Assembly (NCBI GenBank): GCA_964632995.1
Contig: CAZWDL010000007.1
Coordinates: 1-64,000 of the forward strand
DNA length: 64,000 nucleotides
Source of the DNA: CAZWDL01 sp964632995
GTDB taxonomy: Bacteria; Bacteroidota; Bacteroidia; Chitinophagales; Saprospiraceae
Reading direction: 5' to 3'
The translations under genes were made by a program, and so were the position numbers. Shown in pieces: positions 26,082 to 35,225 of this stretch. The notes beneath the pieces are model-generated. The model made no database searches and was not told where the DNA came from. It saw only the letters and a program-made list of their open reading frames with translations. Every line of letters begins with the position of its first letter. Positions within the stretch are counted from its first letter, which is position 1.

Positions 26082-26930
26082 TCAAGCATCCAGTTCCCCC
26101 TTCAACATCCGGTCTCTGCCCCCAATATCCCGCCGCAGTTCCACCTGTTTTAGTCCCTTCTCCCGCATCAGATCCCGCACGTCGGTAGCCCGGTATTCGT
26201 TGGCTTCGAAATAAAGCCGGCCGCCCGGCTTCAGGTATTCCAAAGCAAATTCGATGATTCGTTCGTAAAAGATCAGCGGCTCTTCTTCGCCCGTAAAAAG
26301 CGCCTCGTTCGGTTCGTAAGTCTGTACGTTTTCGGGCACCAGGTAGGCCTCGGAAGGCGGAATATAGGGCGGATTGCTGACGATCAGGTCGAAGTGAGGC
26401 AATTCAGGCCAGCATGCTTTTTCGAGAATATCCGCTTCGTGAAAAGCAATCTCTACCAGGTTTTCCCGGGCATTCTCGCGAGCGAGCGCCAGCGCCTGCG
26501 GACTAATATCGAGAGCGTGTATCTCCCAGTGCGGCCGTTTCACCTTGAGGGTAATGGGAATACAGCCCGTACCGGTGCCGATATCCAACGCACGTAGTCT
26601 ATTTTCCGATTCGGAGTGATCCTCCAGGATCCAGTGCACCAGTTCTTCGGTCTCCTGCCGTGGAATCAACGCCCTTCTGTCCACCTTAAAATTGAGGCCG
26701 TAGAAGTGGGTCCTACCGATGATGTACTGCACCGGTTCGTTATTCAACAGGCGGGATTGAATCCGGGAGAGCTGCGCCAGCTGCGAAGAAGAAAGCCGGT
26801 CGCGGCGCTGCATATTCCGGATGTAAAAGACATCCTCAAATACGATGCGGGCGATGCTATGTGCTTCACCGGCATCGTAAATGGTAGACAGTGCCGCCGC
26901 CAATTGCTGAAATGCCTGGGCAACCGTCAT
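26082..26930 (-). CDS. prmC: Release factor glutamine methyltransferase
   Basis: A 282-residue SAM-dependent enzyme that methylates the GGQ glutamine of RF1 and RF2. The N-terminal helical domain (about 1-85) carries YIIGRTHFYGLNFKVDRRALIPRQETEELV; the catalytic domain has ALDIGTGTGCIPI for SAM and NPPYIPPSE (near residue 185) for the glutamine. The ATG overlaps the stop of the upstream decarboxylase gene (TGATG), so translation is coupled. Its place at the end of a polyamine operon has no obvious functional logic. Confidence 0.95.
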   Translation of the reverse strand: MTVAQAFQQLAAALSTIYDAGEAHSIARIVFEDVFYIRNMQRRDRLSSSQLAQLSRIQSRLLNNEPVQYIIGRTHFYGLNFKVDRRALIPRQETEELVHWILEDHSESENRLRALDIGTGTGCIPITLKVKRPHWEIHALDISPQALALARENARENLVEIAFHEADILEKACWPELPHFDLIVSNPPYIPPSEAYLVPENVQTYEPNEALFTGEEEPLIFYERIIEFALEYLKPGGRLYFEANEYRATDVRDLMREKGLKQVELRRDIGGRDRMLKGELDA

Positions 26931-28063
26931 CAGGACAGGCGTTTTTTATAGTCTTCATAATGGAATTCGCGGATGATTTCAAGGCCGTCATCTTCGTACC
27001 AGATGGCGATCGAAGGATGTTTGACCCCGTTGAACATAGTAGTTTTCACCATGGTGTAGTGAATCATATCCCAGAAGACAATCTGATCGCCTACCGACAG
27101 CTCCCGATCGAACCCGTATTCCGCCATGTAATCGCCGGCCAGGCAGCTGACCCCGCCGATCCGGTAGGAAGGCTTGCCCTCCTGCGGCTCACCGGCGCCG
27201 AGTATGGTAGGGCGGTAAGGCATCTCCAGCGTGTCCGGCATATGGGCGGTGAAGGAAACATCTACGATCGCCGTTCGCGTATCGCGGTGCTGCACGATAT
27301 CCAGAACGGTAGACACCAACTCTCCTGTTTCCCAGGCAATTGCGCTGCCTGGCTCAAGAATCACTTCAAGGTGTGGGTAGCGTTTCCGGAAGGACTGCAG
27401 GGTGTGTATCAGGTGCTCAACATCGTAATCCCTGCGGGTCATCAGATGGCCGCCGCCGAAATTGACCCATTTCAGCTTTGGAAAAAAGCGGGCGAAGCGC
27501 TTTTCAAAGGCTTCGATTACTTTTTCGGTCGCCTGGGCCGAAGATTCGCAAAGAGTGTGGAAATGTAATCCCTCCACTCCTGCCGGCAGCCCCTCTTCGA
27601 AAGCCTCCTCCATGGCGCCCAGGCGCGAGCCCGGCGAAGCCGGATTATAGAGCTCCACTTTGACTTCCGAGTATTCTGGATTGACCCGGATCCCAGGGGA
27701 TACATCCGCCGGTAATTGATTCCGGTAACGATGGTATTCAGCGATGGAATTGAAAGTGATATGACTGCTGTACCCCGCGATCTGCTCGAAATCACCGGGC
27801 AAATAGGCCGGAGAGTAAGTATGCGCTTTACGCCCCATCTCCTCGTATATCAGCCGGGCTTCGTACAGGGAGCTGGCTGTAGCTCCTTTCAGGTACTTCC
27901 CGATGAAGGGAAAAACCCGCCACATAGCAAAGCCCTTGAGGGCCAGAATCACCGACACCTCACTGCGCTCCTGCACATCCCGGATCAGTTCGAGGTTCCG
28001 CCGCAGGCGTGCTTTATCGAGCACATAACAAGGAGAGGGGACCTTGGAGTAGTCTATCGGCAT
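26930..28063 (-). CDS. nspC: Carboxynorspermidine/carboxyspermidine decarboxylase
   Basis: A 377-residue PLP-dependent decarboxylase of the alanine-racemase fold. It starts YSKVPSPCYVLDKARLRRNL; the PLP lysine is Lys43 in ILALKGFAMW. FHTLCES, NFGGGHLMTRRDYD and LEPGSAIAW are family segments. It removes the carboxyl group from carboxyspermidine or carboxynorspermidine, completing polyamine synthesis without S-adenosylmethionine decarboxylase. It follows the matching dehydrogenase gene with a 34-bp gap, which supports the assignment. Whether the product is spermidine or norspermidine cannot be told. Confidence 0.94.
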   Translation of the reverse strand: MPIDYSKVPSPCYVLDKARLRRNLELIRDVQERSEVSVILALKGFAMWRVFPFIGKYLKGATASSLYEARLIYEEMGRKAHTYSPAYLPGDFEQIAGYSSHITFNSIAEYHRYRNQLPADVSPGIRVNPEYSEVKVELYNPASPGSRLGAMEEAFEEGLPAGVEGLHFHTLCESSAQATEKVIEAFEKRFARFFPKLKWVNFGGGHLMTRRDYDVEHLIHTLQSFRKRYPHLEVILEPGSAIAWETGELVSTVLDIVQHRDTRTAIVDVSFTAHMPDTLEMPYRPTILGAGEPQEGKPSYRIGGVSCLAGDYMAEYGFDRELSVGDQIVFWDMIHYTMVKTTMFNGVKHPSIAIWYEDDGLEIIREFHYEDYKKRLS

Positions 28064-28097
28064 ATTAAGTATTTATCTTCTTGGTGAAAAATTCTGG

Positions 28098-29303
28098 TTA
28101 AAACTCAATATCCGCATTGACTTCCTCGTGCCAGGGCAAGCCCCAGTCGCCGAGCCTATCCAGGAAGGGATCGGGATCAAATTCTTCGACATTGAAGACC
28201 CCCTTGCCCATCCACTTGTGCTCCAGCATCATAGCCGCCCCCAAAGCCGCCGGCACGCCGGTCGTGTAGGATACTCCCTGGGCGCCCGTCTCATCGTAGG
28301 CTGCCTGGTGACTGCAGTTATTCCAGATGTAATAGGTTCTTTCTTCCCCGTTTTTCTTCCCCCGAATGCGGCAACCGATAGAGGTTTGTCCGGTGTAGTT
28401 TTCCCCAAGTTCGCCGGGATCGGGCAGCACGTGCTTCAGAAATTCCAGCGGTATGACATCTACGCCTTTATATTTGACTGGCTCGATGCGTGCCATACCG
28501 ATATTCTGGATCACCCGCAGGTGGGTCAGGTATTCATCGCCGAAGGTCATCCAAAAGCGGGCGCGCTTGAGGGTCGGAAAGTTTTTGACCAGCGATTCGA
28601 GCTCTTCATGGTAGATGAGGTAAGACTTTTTAGGCCCGATATCCGGATAGGTGAACTCTTTCATGATCTCATGGGGTTCGGTTTCTATCCACTCCCCGTT
28701 TTCGTAGTACTTTCCTTTCTGGGTAATTTCGCGAATATTGATCTCCGGGTTGAAATTGGTGGCGAAGGGATGTCCGTGTTCACCGGCATTACAGTCGACG
28801 ATATCGAGGTAGTGAATTTCATCGAAGTGATGTTTGGCGGCGTAAGCTGTAAAAATACTTGTTACGCCGGGGTCAAAGCCGCAGCCCAGCAGAGCCAGGA
28901 GGCCCGCCTCTTTAAAGCGGTCGTGGTAAGCCCACTGCCACTTGTATTCAAATTTGGCTTCTTGCTTCGGCTCGTAGTTGGCGGTATCGAGATAATGTAC
29001 ACCAGTTTCCAGGCAGGCATCCATGATGGTCAGGTCCTGGTAAGGCAGGGCGACGTGGATGAGCATTTCGGGTTCGAAACGTCGTATAAGCGCCACCAGT
29101 TCGGGTACATTTTCCGCATCTACCGCCGCGGTGGAAAGCTTGCGGTGGCCGGTATCTTTTTCCACGTCGGCTACGATGTCGTCGCACTTTGATTTGGTGC
29201 GGCTGGCCAGCATAATTTCAGAAAATATTTCGGGATGCTGCGCGCACTTATAAGTGACTACGCGGCCGACGCCGCCGGCGCCGATAATGAGTACTTTTGA
29301 CAT
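28098..29303 (-). CDS. Carboxynorspermidine/carboxyspermidine dehydrogenase (saccharopine dehydrogenase family)
   Basis: A 401-residue cytoplasmic oxidoreductase that reductively joins a diamine to aspartate semialdehyde using NADPH. The N-terminal Rossmann motif is VLIIGAGGVGRVV; GCGFDPGVTSIFTAYA and DCNAGEHGHPFATNFNPEINIRE are characteristic of the carboxynorspermidine branch of the saccharopine dehydrogenase family. The next gene downstream is the decarboxylase for its product. A perfect TACATTTG promoter element and a 14-bp palindrome lie 20-42 bp upstream. Confidence 0.93.
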   Translation of the reverse strand: MSKVLIIGAGGVGRVVTYKCAQHPEIFSEIMLASRTKSKCDDIVADVEKDTGHRKLSTAAVDAENVPELVALIRRFEPEMLIHVALPYQDLTIMDACLETGVHYLDTANYEPKQEAKFEYKWQWAYHDRFKEAGLLALLGCGFDPGVTSIFTAYAAKHHFDEIHYLDIVDCNAGEHGHPFATNFNPEINIREITQKGKYYENGEWIETEPHEIMKEFTYPDIGPKKSYLIYHEELESLVKNFPTLKRARFWMTFGDEYLTHLRVIQNIGMARIEPVKYKGVDVIPLEFLKHVLPDPGELGENYTGQTSIGCRIRGKKNGEERTYYIWNNCSHQAAYDETGAQGVSYTTGVPAALGAAMMLEHKWMGKGVFNVEEFDPDPFLDRLGDWGLPWHEEVNADIEF

Positions 29304-29323
29304 ATTGGTTGGTTTATTATCGT

Positions 29324-29337
29324 TTGCGTTAACGCAA
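29324..29337. promoter_or_regulatory. Perfect 14-bp palindrome, candidate operator of the polyamine operon
   Basis: TTGCGTTAACGCAA is fully self-complementary and directly abuts the downstream edge of the TACATTTG -7 element, covering the expected transcription start. This is where a dimeric repressor would block initiation. The regulator is not identifiable in the window. Confidence 0.5.
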
Positions 29338-29345
29338 CAAATGTA
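29338..29345 (-). promoter_or_regulatory. Candidate -7 element (TACATTTG) of the polyamine operon
   Basis: Perfect TAnnTTTG match on the minus strand, 34 bp upstream of the ATG at 29303 and adjacent to the 14-bp palindrome. Confidence 0.5.
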
Positions 29346-29440
29346 CTGAATTTACAATATCTGGCGCCTAATGTTCACGGGGAGTAAAGAAGGCGCTTTT
29401 ACGGAAAAAGAAAATGTTGCAAACTTACAGTTCCAAAGAT

Positions 29441-30793
29441 TCAAGAGACATAAAAAAAGGTGAGCAGTAACAGCGCGCTGTAAGCTGTGAACCAGCGCAG
29501 ATCGACGTAATGGCTCAGTCCGACACCATGCCGGTAATAGAGCAACAGGCACAGCAACACCTTGTCGATGGCCGTGGCGAGCACGGTCCCCAGAGCGATT
29601 CCTGCCAGGCCCATCCGGCCAACCAGGGCCAAGCTGAGTCCTATGTTTAGCATCAACTCCAGTACGGAGAGCCAGAGAATGACCTGATTATCCTGTAAAG
29701 CCATCAGGATGGTCCGGGAAAAAATGAGCCGGCTGATCACTATGAGCAGAAAGAGGTTAAAGACGGGAACACTTGGCAGGAAAGCCTCCGAAAATACAAG
29801 AGGGAACCAATCATAGCTACTCAGCATCAGGATAATGGAAAGCGGAAAGAGAAAGTGAAACAAACGCCTCGATTTTGCCCTGAGCGCAGATAACCCTACC
29901 TGCAGATCACCGGAAAGCTGCGGAAGCAGCCCCGTCCCCAGCGCGTTGGCCAGCGCCAGCGCCAGGGGTAACTCCCGGGCCCCGTATCGAAAGAGCGCGA
30001 ACTGCGTCTCATCACCTCTGTAATGCCAGCCGACCAGCCAGTTGTCAAAAGCCTGGTGAAAACCGCCCAACAAGGTATACAGCACCAACGGAAGAGATAA
30101 TACCCACCAGGAGCGAAGAAAGGCAGACGTAAAAGACCACTCCCCTTCTCTTCCCAGAAAAGCGAGTAACCAAATATGGCGGACTACAGCAAACAGCACC
30201 AGCCCGGTGAAAATCCCCTGCAAGCCCCAGCCCAGGAAGACCGGAATGATCACGGCTGCAATTTGCAGGAAAAAGGATGCCAGCCCCAGCCAGGCAATCT
30301 CCCCTGGCCGGTCTTTCAACAGCAAAAAATGTTCAAGTAGAAAAGTAGGCGAGTGCAAAAAAAGAAAGAGCAGCATCAACTCGAACTGCGTCAGCCCGGC
30401 ATTACCCGTCATCAACCTTAAAACCGGTCCTTTTAGCAGCAGCAGACCTAAGGCCAATACCGCGCTTAAAGCAAAAAACAAAAGATAACTTTGAAAAAAC
30501 AACCGGCCCTGGTCAGCCGTGGAATGACGGGGAAAAAGCGATAACAAACCCTGTATCAGCCCGGACACCCAGAAAAAAGTGAACACGTAGCCGATATACA
30601 TCAGCATTTCGTATTCCCCTATAGCCTCCGGCGCCAAAGGAGATTTAGCCAGCAAAACAGCGATTCCAATCAAGGCCCCCTGCCGCAGCAGCTGGTAAAA
30701 CTGTAAGGCTCTGACCTTATCCCACTCTATGAGGCTTCTTGGTGTTGACGATCCTTTCCGCACTTCAGGCCAGCACCCGTTCACGCTCTTCAA
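29441..30793 (-). CDS. Polysaccharide flippase-like membrane protein (MATE/Wzx type)
   Basis: A 450-residue inner-membrane protein with 12 or more hydrophobic segments. It resembles O-antigen/lipid-linked oligosaccharide flippases (opening LRQGALIGIAVLLAKSPLAPEAIGEYEML; GHYRGD-type loop FDNWLVGWHYRGDETQFALFRYGAREL). It would move lipid-linked sugars across the membrane. The start is uncertain: ATG 30793 overlaps the upstream gene by 29 bp, whereas GTG 30763 begins 1 base after that gene's stop. Either way the two genes are coupled. Confidence 0.8.
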   Translation of the reverse strand: MKSVNGCWPEVRKGSSTPRSLIEWDKVRALQFYQLLRQGALIGIAVLLAKSPLAPEAIGEYEMLMYIGYVFTFFWVSGLIQGLLSLFPRHSTADQGRLFFQSYLLFFALSAVLALGLLLLKGPVLRLMTGNAGLTQFELMLLFLFLHSPTFLLEHFLLLKDRPGEIAWLGLASFFLQIAAVIIPVFLGWGLQGIFTGLVLFAVVRHIWLLAFLGREGEWSFTSAFLRSWWVLSLPLVLYTLLGGFHQAFDNWLVGWHYRGDETQFALFRYGARELPLALALANALGTGLLPQLSGDLQVGLSALRAKSRRLFHFLFPLSIILMLSSYDWFPLVFSEAFLPSVPVFNLFLLIVISRLIFSRTILMALQDNQVILWLSVLELMLNIGLSLALVGRMGLAGIALGTVLATAIDKVLLCLLLYYRHGVGLSHYVDLRWFTAYSALLLLTFFYVS

Positions 30794-32105
30794 AAACGAC
30801 GCCGTATTCCTCCAATTCCTCCAGAACAGGTTGGTATACTTCCTTCATCACCGGAATATTGACGCCTTTGGCGGTGATATTTTCCTGCATGACCAATTTG
30901 ACAAAAATGCCCATGGGCAGACCTACCAACTTTGACATAGCTGTATCGACGCTGTCCTCCCCTTTCATCTTGAGTGTTGAGGTCAGCAGATGAGATTCTC
31001 CCTCCAGTTCGTATTCGAATTCATGGTGCATAATGATCATATCCCTGTCCTTCCCCTTGAGGCGCCACTTATCCATCAGCAGGTCTTCGAGAATAAGCGC
31101 CGGCGTGGCATTTTTCAGTTTGATCCGTTTTTTTCGGAAGAGCCCCAACCATTCCAGGTTCTTCATCACCGGTGAATCATTCGGTTCTCCGATAAGATTG
31201 GCAACCCGCTCCTTGACCGATCCGCCTACCGTATCGGGGCTCACGTAGGCATCCATGAGTTCGTGATAGGTCAACAGTGCCGAATCGATAATGGGATAGG
31301 AACCGTCGGTCAGCCCGATCTTCACCAGGGCATGCCAGGAATCGCAGAAGCCGCGATAGCGCAAGGTTCCCCGAAGCAGGTTCGGAATCCCTTCCAGCCC
31401 GTAAACATCGCGATAGAGCAAGGAGTCGCGGTTGGCGTAAACTTCAAATTCGCCCAATTCCGGAATCTGAACGATGCGATATTCCTTAAACAAGCGATTA
31501 TAGGGAATGTATTTAAATTTGCCGTCTTCGAGATATTGCGCCGTTCCCTGCCCAGCCAGAATGACATTGCGAGGGTTCCAAGTAAATTTGTAATGCCAGG
31601 GGTTATCGTCGCATTCCGGGGCAATGAGTCCGCCGGTATAACTGCGAAAAGCTTTGAGCTCGCCTCCTTTGGCTTTGACCTCATCAATTGTTTTCATAGC
31701 TGACATATGATCTATGCCCGGATCCAGCCCCATCTCGCCCATAAAGATCAGTTGCCGGTTGCGCGCTTCGTCCCCCAACCGGTACATTTCCTGAGAGACA
31801 TAAGAGGCCGTAATCAAATGCTTTTTCAGCTTGATACAATCGTGGGCCACTTCCAGATGCAGGTGTGCCGGCAACAGCGAGACGACTACATCGGCCCGGC
31901 TTATGAGGTCACGCCGGTCATTGGTCTTGATGACGTCGAGCCAGGCCGCGCGGCCATTGGGATGATTATTCACCTTTTTTTTAGCCTGCGCCGGATCGGC
32001 ATCTGCTACTGTAACAAACCAATTGTATTTCTTAGCCTTTTCCAGCACGTAAGTGATAAGTGCCGTGGCGGAACGTCCCGCGCCGATGATGAGGATGTTA
32101 GTCAT
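30765..32105 (-). CDS. Saccharopine dehydrogenase family protein (LYS9-like)
   Basis: A 446-residue cytoplasmic oxidoreductase. Rossmann start MTNILIIGAGRSATALITYVLE; MGEMGLDPGIDHMSAMKTID and RSYTGGLIAPECDDNPWHYKFTWNPRNVILAG are hallmarks of the glutamate-forming saccharopine dehydrogenase branch (yeast Lys9, plant LKR/SDH C-terminal half). It probably takes part in lysine degradation via saccharopine; no lysine-ketoglutarate reductase domain is present. It is a different branch from the polyamine enzyme at 28098. Confidence 0.87.
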   Translation of the reverse strand: MTNILIIGAGRSATALITYVLEKAKKYNWFVTVADADPAQAKKKVNNHPNGRAAWLDVIKTNDRRDLISRADVVVSLLPAHLHLEVAHDCIKLKKHLITASYVSQEMYRLGDEARNRQLIFMGEMGLDPGIDHMSAMKTIDEVKAKGGELKAFRSYTGGLIAPECDDNPWHYKFTWNPRNVILAGQGTAQYLEDGKFKYIPYNRLFKEYRIVQIPELGEFEVYANRDSLLYRDVYGLEGIPNLLRGTLRYRGFCDSWHALVKIGLTDGSYPIIDSALLTYHELMDAYVSPDTVGGSVKERVANLIGEPNDSPVMKNLEWLGLFRKKRIKLKNATPALILEDLLMDKWRLKGKDRDMIIMHHEFEYELEGESHLLTSTLKMKGEDSVDTAMSKLVGLPMGIFVKLVMQENITAKGVNIPVMKEVYQPVLEELEEYGVVFEERERVLA

Positions 32106-32137
32106 ATCAATCTAATGGTTCTTTGAAAATTTGCTGC

Positions 32138-32158
32138 CGGGAAAAATATTCTTTCCCG
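32138..32158. repeat. Short hairpin in the divergent gap before cdd
   Basis: CGGGAAA (32138-32144) pairs with TTTCCCG (32152-32158) across a 7-base loop. It lies 33 bp upstream of the minus-strand dehydrogenase start and 157 bp upstream of cdd, so it may lie in a leader or mark an operator. Confidence 0.35.
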
Positions 32159-32314
32159 ACTAGCAGTCTGTCGGAGTTGTTAATGCTCACTGTAGAAAAA
32201 GTACGTATATTATCCACAACATAAAAAGCCTTTTAAAAAATGCCTTTAGCCATCAATGAAAACACAATATAAGGTAAAAGTTTATTCAAAACCTGTCATC
32301 CGGTCATCCAAGCC

Positions 32315-32797
32315 ATGAGAGAAAAGCGTTTACAAACTGTCGTTCAGGTATTTGACAATCTTGAAGAAGTCTCAAAATCCGATCGCGAACTGCTGATGAA
32401 AGCCGGCGAAAGTCTGCAAACAGCTTATGCACCCTATTCGGGGTTTCGAGTCGGCGCAGCCGTTCGGCTCAGGAACGGCCAGGTCATCACGGGCGGTAAT
32501 CAGGAAAACGCTGCCTATCCCATGTGCCTCTGCGCCGAACGGGTAGCCCTTGCGACAGCGGCTGCCCAATATCCGGAAGTGCCGGTTCTTTCCATCGCCA
32601 TTACCGTTCGCAGCGAGCGACACGTTGTCGACAGTCCCGCCTCTCCTTGCGGCGCCTGCCGGCAGGTGATCTGCGAGACTGAAGACCGGTATCAACATCC
32701 CATTTCCATCCTTCTACGGGGGGAGGCCGGGCCGGTGTATAAAATCAGTACAGGAAGGGATTTACTGCCGCTGGCGTTCACCGGGGCGACCTTATAA
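32315..32797 (+). CDS. cdd: Cytidine deaminase
   Basis: A 160-residue cytoplasmic zinc enzyme converting cytidine and deoxycytidine to uridine forms for pyrimidine salvage. Substrate segment AYAPYSGFRVGAAV; zinc Cys73 and catalytic Glu75 in CAERVA; zinc cysteines Cys112 and Cys115 in PCGACRQ. Length suits the homotetrameric class with a short N-terminal extension. It stands alone on the plus strand between minus-strand genes. Confidence 0.95.
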   Translation: MREKRLQTVVQVFDNLEEVSKSDRELLMKAGESLQTAYAPYSGFRVGAAVRLRNGQVITGGNQENAAYPMCLCAERVALATAAAQYPEVPVLSIAITVRSERHVVDSPASPCGACRQVICETEDRYQHPISILLRGEAGPVYKISTGRDLLPLAFTGATL

Positions 32798-32813
32798 GGA
32801 GTTTTCCAGAAAG

Positions 32814-33398
32814 TCAGAATTTCCCTCCTTTCCAGGCTTTTTTGGCCTCCGATTCGGTGTAGGTCATGCTTCCCACATGCACCTGCTGACGGCCCCGGCG
32901 CTGATCTTCAAAGTAATTTCTAAGGGTAAAAACCGAGGAGGTAAAAGCAATCTCCTTCCAGGGAATTTCTTCTTCCCGGAAGAGTTGCACTTCCAGGCTT
33001 TCGGGCCCGGGTTGAAAATCGAGATGACGCAATTCGCCCAGGAAATGAATGTACATTTGGTTGATATGGGGGATGCTAAAGATGGCGTGAAGACCAAGCA
33101 AATTGATTTCGGCCAGTGCTTCTTCCCAAACTTCGCGCAAAGCTCCTTCTTCTACCGTTTCACCGTTCTCCATATATCCGCTGGGAACGTTCCAGTAGCC
33201 GTAGCGGGGTTCGATAGCGCGGCGGCAAAGTAATACCTGTTCTCGCCACAGGGGTAAACAGCCGGTAACGACCTTAGGGTTTGTGTAAAATATGCGCTGA
33301 CAATTTCGGCATACATAGCGTTCCCGGTTGTCCCCTTTGGGGATTTTAAGTTCCAGGTTGGAAGACCCGCAGTTGCTACAAAAATTCATCATGTACAT
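32814..33398 (-). CDS. Nudix hydrolase with N-terminal zinc ribbon
   Basis: A 194-residue protein. Residues 4-40 form a zinc ribbon (FCSNCG, YVCRNCQ); the Nudix box follows at about 75-97 (GYMENGETVEEGALREVWEE) with the usual Gly after EE-x replaced by Leu. It resembles ADP-ribose or NADH pyrophosphatase-like Nudix enzymes that carry such ribbons. Start could be 33398, 33392 or 33389, as three Met codons lie close together. It converges with cdd (16-bp gap) and lies 24 bp downstream of kdsB. Confidence 0.88.
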   Translation of the reverse strand: MYMMNFCSNCGSSNLELKIPKGDNRERYVCRNCQRIFYTNPKVVTGCLPLWREQVLLCRRAIEPRYGYWNVPSGYMENGETVEEGALREVWEEALAEINLLGLHAIFSIPHINQMYIHFLGELRHLDFQPGPESLEVQLFREEEIPWKEIAFTSSVFTLRNYFEDQRRGRQQVHVGSMTYTESEAKKAWKGGKF

Positions 33399-33422
33399 AA
33401 AGGGCCATACCGGGGAAAAGGT

Positions 33423-34172
33423 TCAAACTCGCTCGTTGGCCAGCAAGGAGCGGGCGCGTTCCAGATCGGCCGGTGTATCGACGCCGAGGGTTTCCCCCGC
33501 AGTAATGCCCACAAATATTTGCCGTCCCGATTCCAGCCAGCGCAGTTGCTCCAGGGATTCGGCGCGTTCGTAGGTGGAGACGGGCAAGGTGGTCACTTCC
33601 AGGAGGGCGGAGCGGCGGAAACCGTACAGGCCGATGTGCTTATAATAAGGCGCATGCTTGAGCCAGTCGGTCTGAGGCGCATTGCGCAGGTAGGGTATGG
33701 GACTTCGGCTAAAATAAAGTGCCCGCTGCGCCTGGGAAAGAACTACTTTTACTACATTGGCATTAAAGAGTTCCTCGGTTTGATCGATCCGCCGGGCCAG
33801 CGTGCTGATTTCTACCCTTTCGGCTTTCAGCGGGCGGATCACTTGATTAATTTGCTCCGGATCGATGAAAGGTTCATCGCCCTGAATATTGACGATCAGT
33901 TCTGCCGATTCGATCTGCTCGACTACCTCGGCACAGCGATCTGTTCCGCTCTGGTGATCCAGTCGCGTCATAAGAGCTTGGCCACCGAAAGCTTTTACGT
34001 TCTGAAGGATGCGTTCATCATCTGTGGCAACAATCACCTGATCTACCAATTCTGCGGCGGCTACCCTTTCGTAAACCCGCTGGATCATGCTGCGCCCGCC
34101 AATATCGACCAGCGGTTTTCCGGGAAAGCGGCTGGAAGCATATCGGGCAGGTATGATACCTATAGTTTTCAT
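33423..34172 (-). CDS. kdsB: 3-deoxy-manno-octulosonate cytidylyltransferase
   Basis: A 249-residue cytoplasmic enzyme that activates KDO with CTP for lipopolysaccharide assembly. The nucleotide-binding N-terminus is IGIIPARYASSRFPGKPL; NIQGDEPFIDPEQI and KHIGLYGFRRSAL are conserved family segments. Its presence shows a Gram-negative outer membrane with KDO. It is divergent from the LysM gene, whose promoter element overlaps the kdsB start. Confidence 0.96.
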   Translation of the reverse strand: MKTIGIIPARYASSRFPGKPLVDIGGRSMIQRVYERVAAAELVDQVIVATDDERILQNVKAFGGQALMTRLDHQSGTDRCAEVVEQIESAELIVNIQGDEPFIDPEQINQVIRPLKAERVEISTLARRIDQTEELFNANVVKVVLSQAQRALYFSRSPIPYLRNAPQTDWLKHAPYYKHIGLYGFRRSALLEVTTLPVSTYERAESLEQLRWLESGRQIFVGITAGETLGVDTPADLERARSLLANERV

Positions 34173-34179
34173 ATTTTTG
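34172..34179 (+). promoter_or_regulatory. Candidate -7 element (TATTTTTG) for the LysM gene
   Basis: Perfect TAnnTTTG match 26 bp upstream of the ATG at 34206. It touches the first base of the divergent kdsB start codon. No clear -33 TTTG is seen. Confidence 0.4.
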
Positions 34180-34205
34180 TTATAAGCACTTAAAGCAATA
34201 AAACT

Positions 34206-35072
34206 ATGAGCAAAACACTTTGGCTGTTCCTCTTTCTGTTTTTTTTCTTTCCTTCTTCTCAGGCGCAGGCTATCGTGGACAGCACAAGCTACCTGACCCT
34301 TAAAGATACGATATTTCTGAGCGTCGGCCCTTATGGGACCAAGCTATTAGAACATCAGATGCAGGAAGACCAAACGCTATTTTCCCTCGCCAGCTTTTAC
34401 GGTATGTCGGTCGAGGAACTCTATTACTACAACCCCGAACTAAGGAGCGGTGTTGTCGATATTGGGCAAAAGGTTAGGATACCCATCCCGAATCGCGCTA
34501 TTCTCCGGTTCCAGTTTCCTCCTTTCGGTCCCCTCAACTACAGCTACATCCCTGTTTTTTACCGGGTGCGAAAAGGAGATACGCTTTTTCGCATTTCCAA
34601 AAACTTCTTCCGTATGCCGGTCGATACGGTACGTTCCTGGAACTACCTCTGGGACGATAAGCTGGAACTGGGGCAATGCCTGCATGTAGGCTGGATGAAT
34701 ATCCAAGGCGTTCCGAAAGAATACAGAAAAAATATGGAAGATCCGCTGACCAAACGCAACGCACCGCTGCGCGAAAACTACTTTCTCGGCATAGGCCCAC
34801 AAAAGGAATACGAGCAACAGGGAGTTGCCATCTGGAAAAAAGAAGACAAAGCGAGCTCGGAGTTTTACGCGCTGCACCGCTATGCTCCGGAGAACTCCGT
34901 TATAGAAGTAGTTAACCCTATGACCAAACGCAGTATTTACGCGAAAGTTATCGGTAAAATACCGGACCGGACCTATGAAGACAATGTAATCGTCGTGCTC
35001 TCACCACTATCAGCAACCGCTCTCGGTGCAAAAGATCATCGTTTTTTTGTCCGGGTTACCTATCTTAAATGA
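34206..35072 (+). CDS. Exported LysM protein with RlpA-like C-terminal domain
   Basis: A 288-residue protein with a signal peptide (MSKTLWLFLFLFFFFPSSQAQA). Two LysM-like peptidoglycan-binding modules are visible: one around residues 55-95 (TLFSLASFYGMSVEELYYYNPEL) and one around 115-160 (YRVRKGDTLFRISKNFF). The C-terminal 85 residues (GVAIWKKEDKASSEFYALHRYAPENSVIEVVNP) look like a double-psi beta-barrel of the RlpA type. It probably binds or remodels peptidoglycan in the periplasm. The catalytic Asp expected in active RlpA enzymes cannot be confirmed. Confidence 0.82.
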   Translation: MSKTLWLFLFLFFFFPSSQAQAIVDSTSYLTLKDTIFLSVGPYGTKLLEHQMQEDQTLFSLASFYGMSVEELYYYNPELRSGVVDIGQKVRIPIPNRAILRFQFPPFGPLNYSYIPVFYRVRKGDTLFRISKNFFRMPVDTVRSWNYLWDDKLELGQCLHVGWMNIQGVPKEYRKNMEDPLTKRNAPLRENYFLGIGPQKEYEQQGVAIWKKEDKASSEFYALHRYAPENSVIEVVNPMTKRSIYAKVIGKIPDRTYEDNVIVVLSPLSATALGAKDHRFFVRVTYLK

Positions 35073-35225
35073 TACCTTTGCCGGGTTGAGTTGTTAAAAT
35101 AGAGATGCCAGTGCGCCGGTGATGATGCGGAAATAATATTTTGATGGTCTGAAAAGGCCCGTCCGGCAACGCTGGTTCGCTCAAATGAACGTCCAATAAC
35201 TAGTCAAAAGAAAAATTCAACCCTC

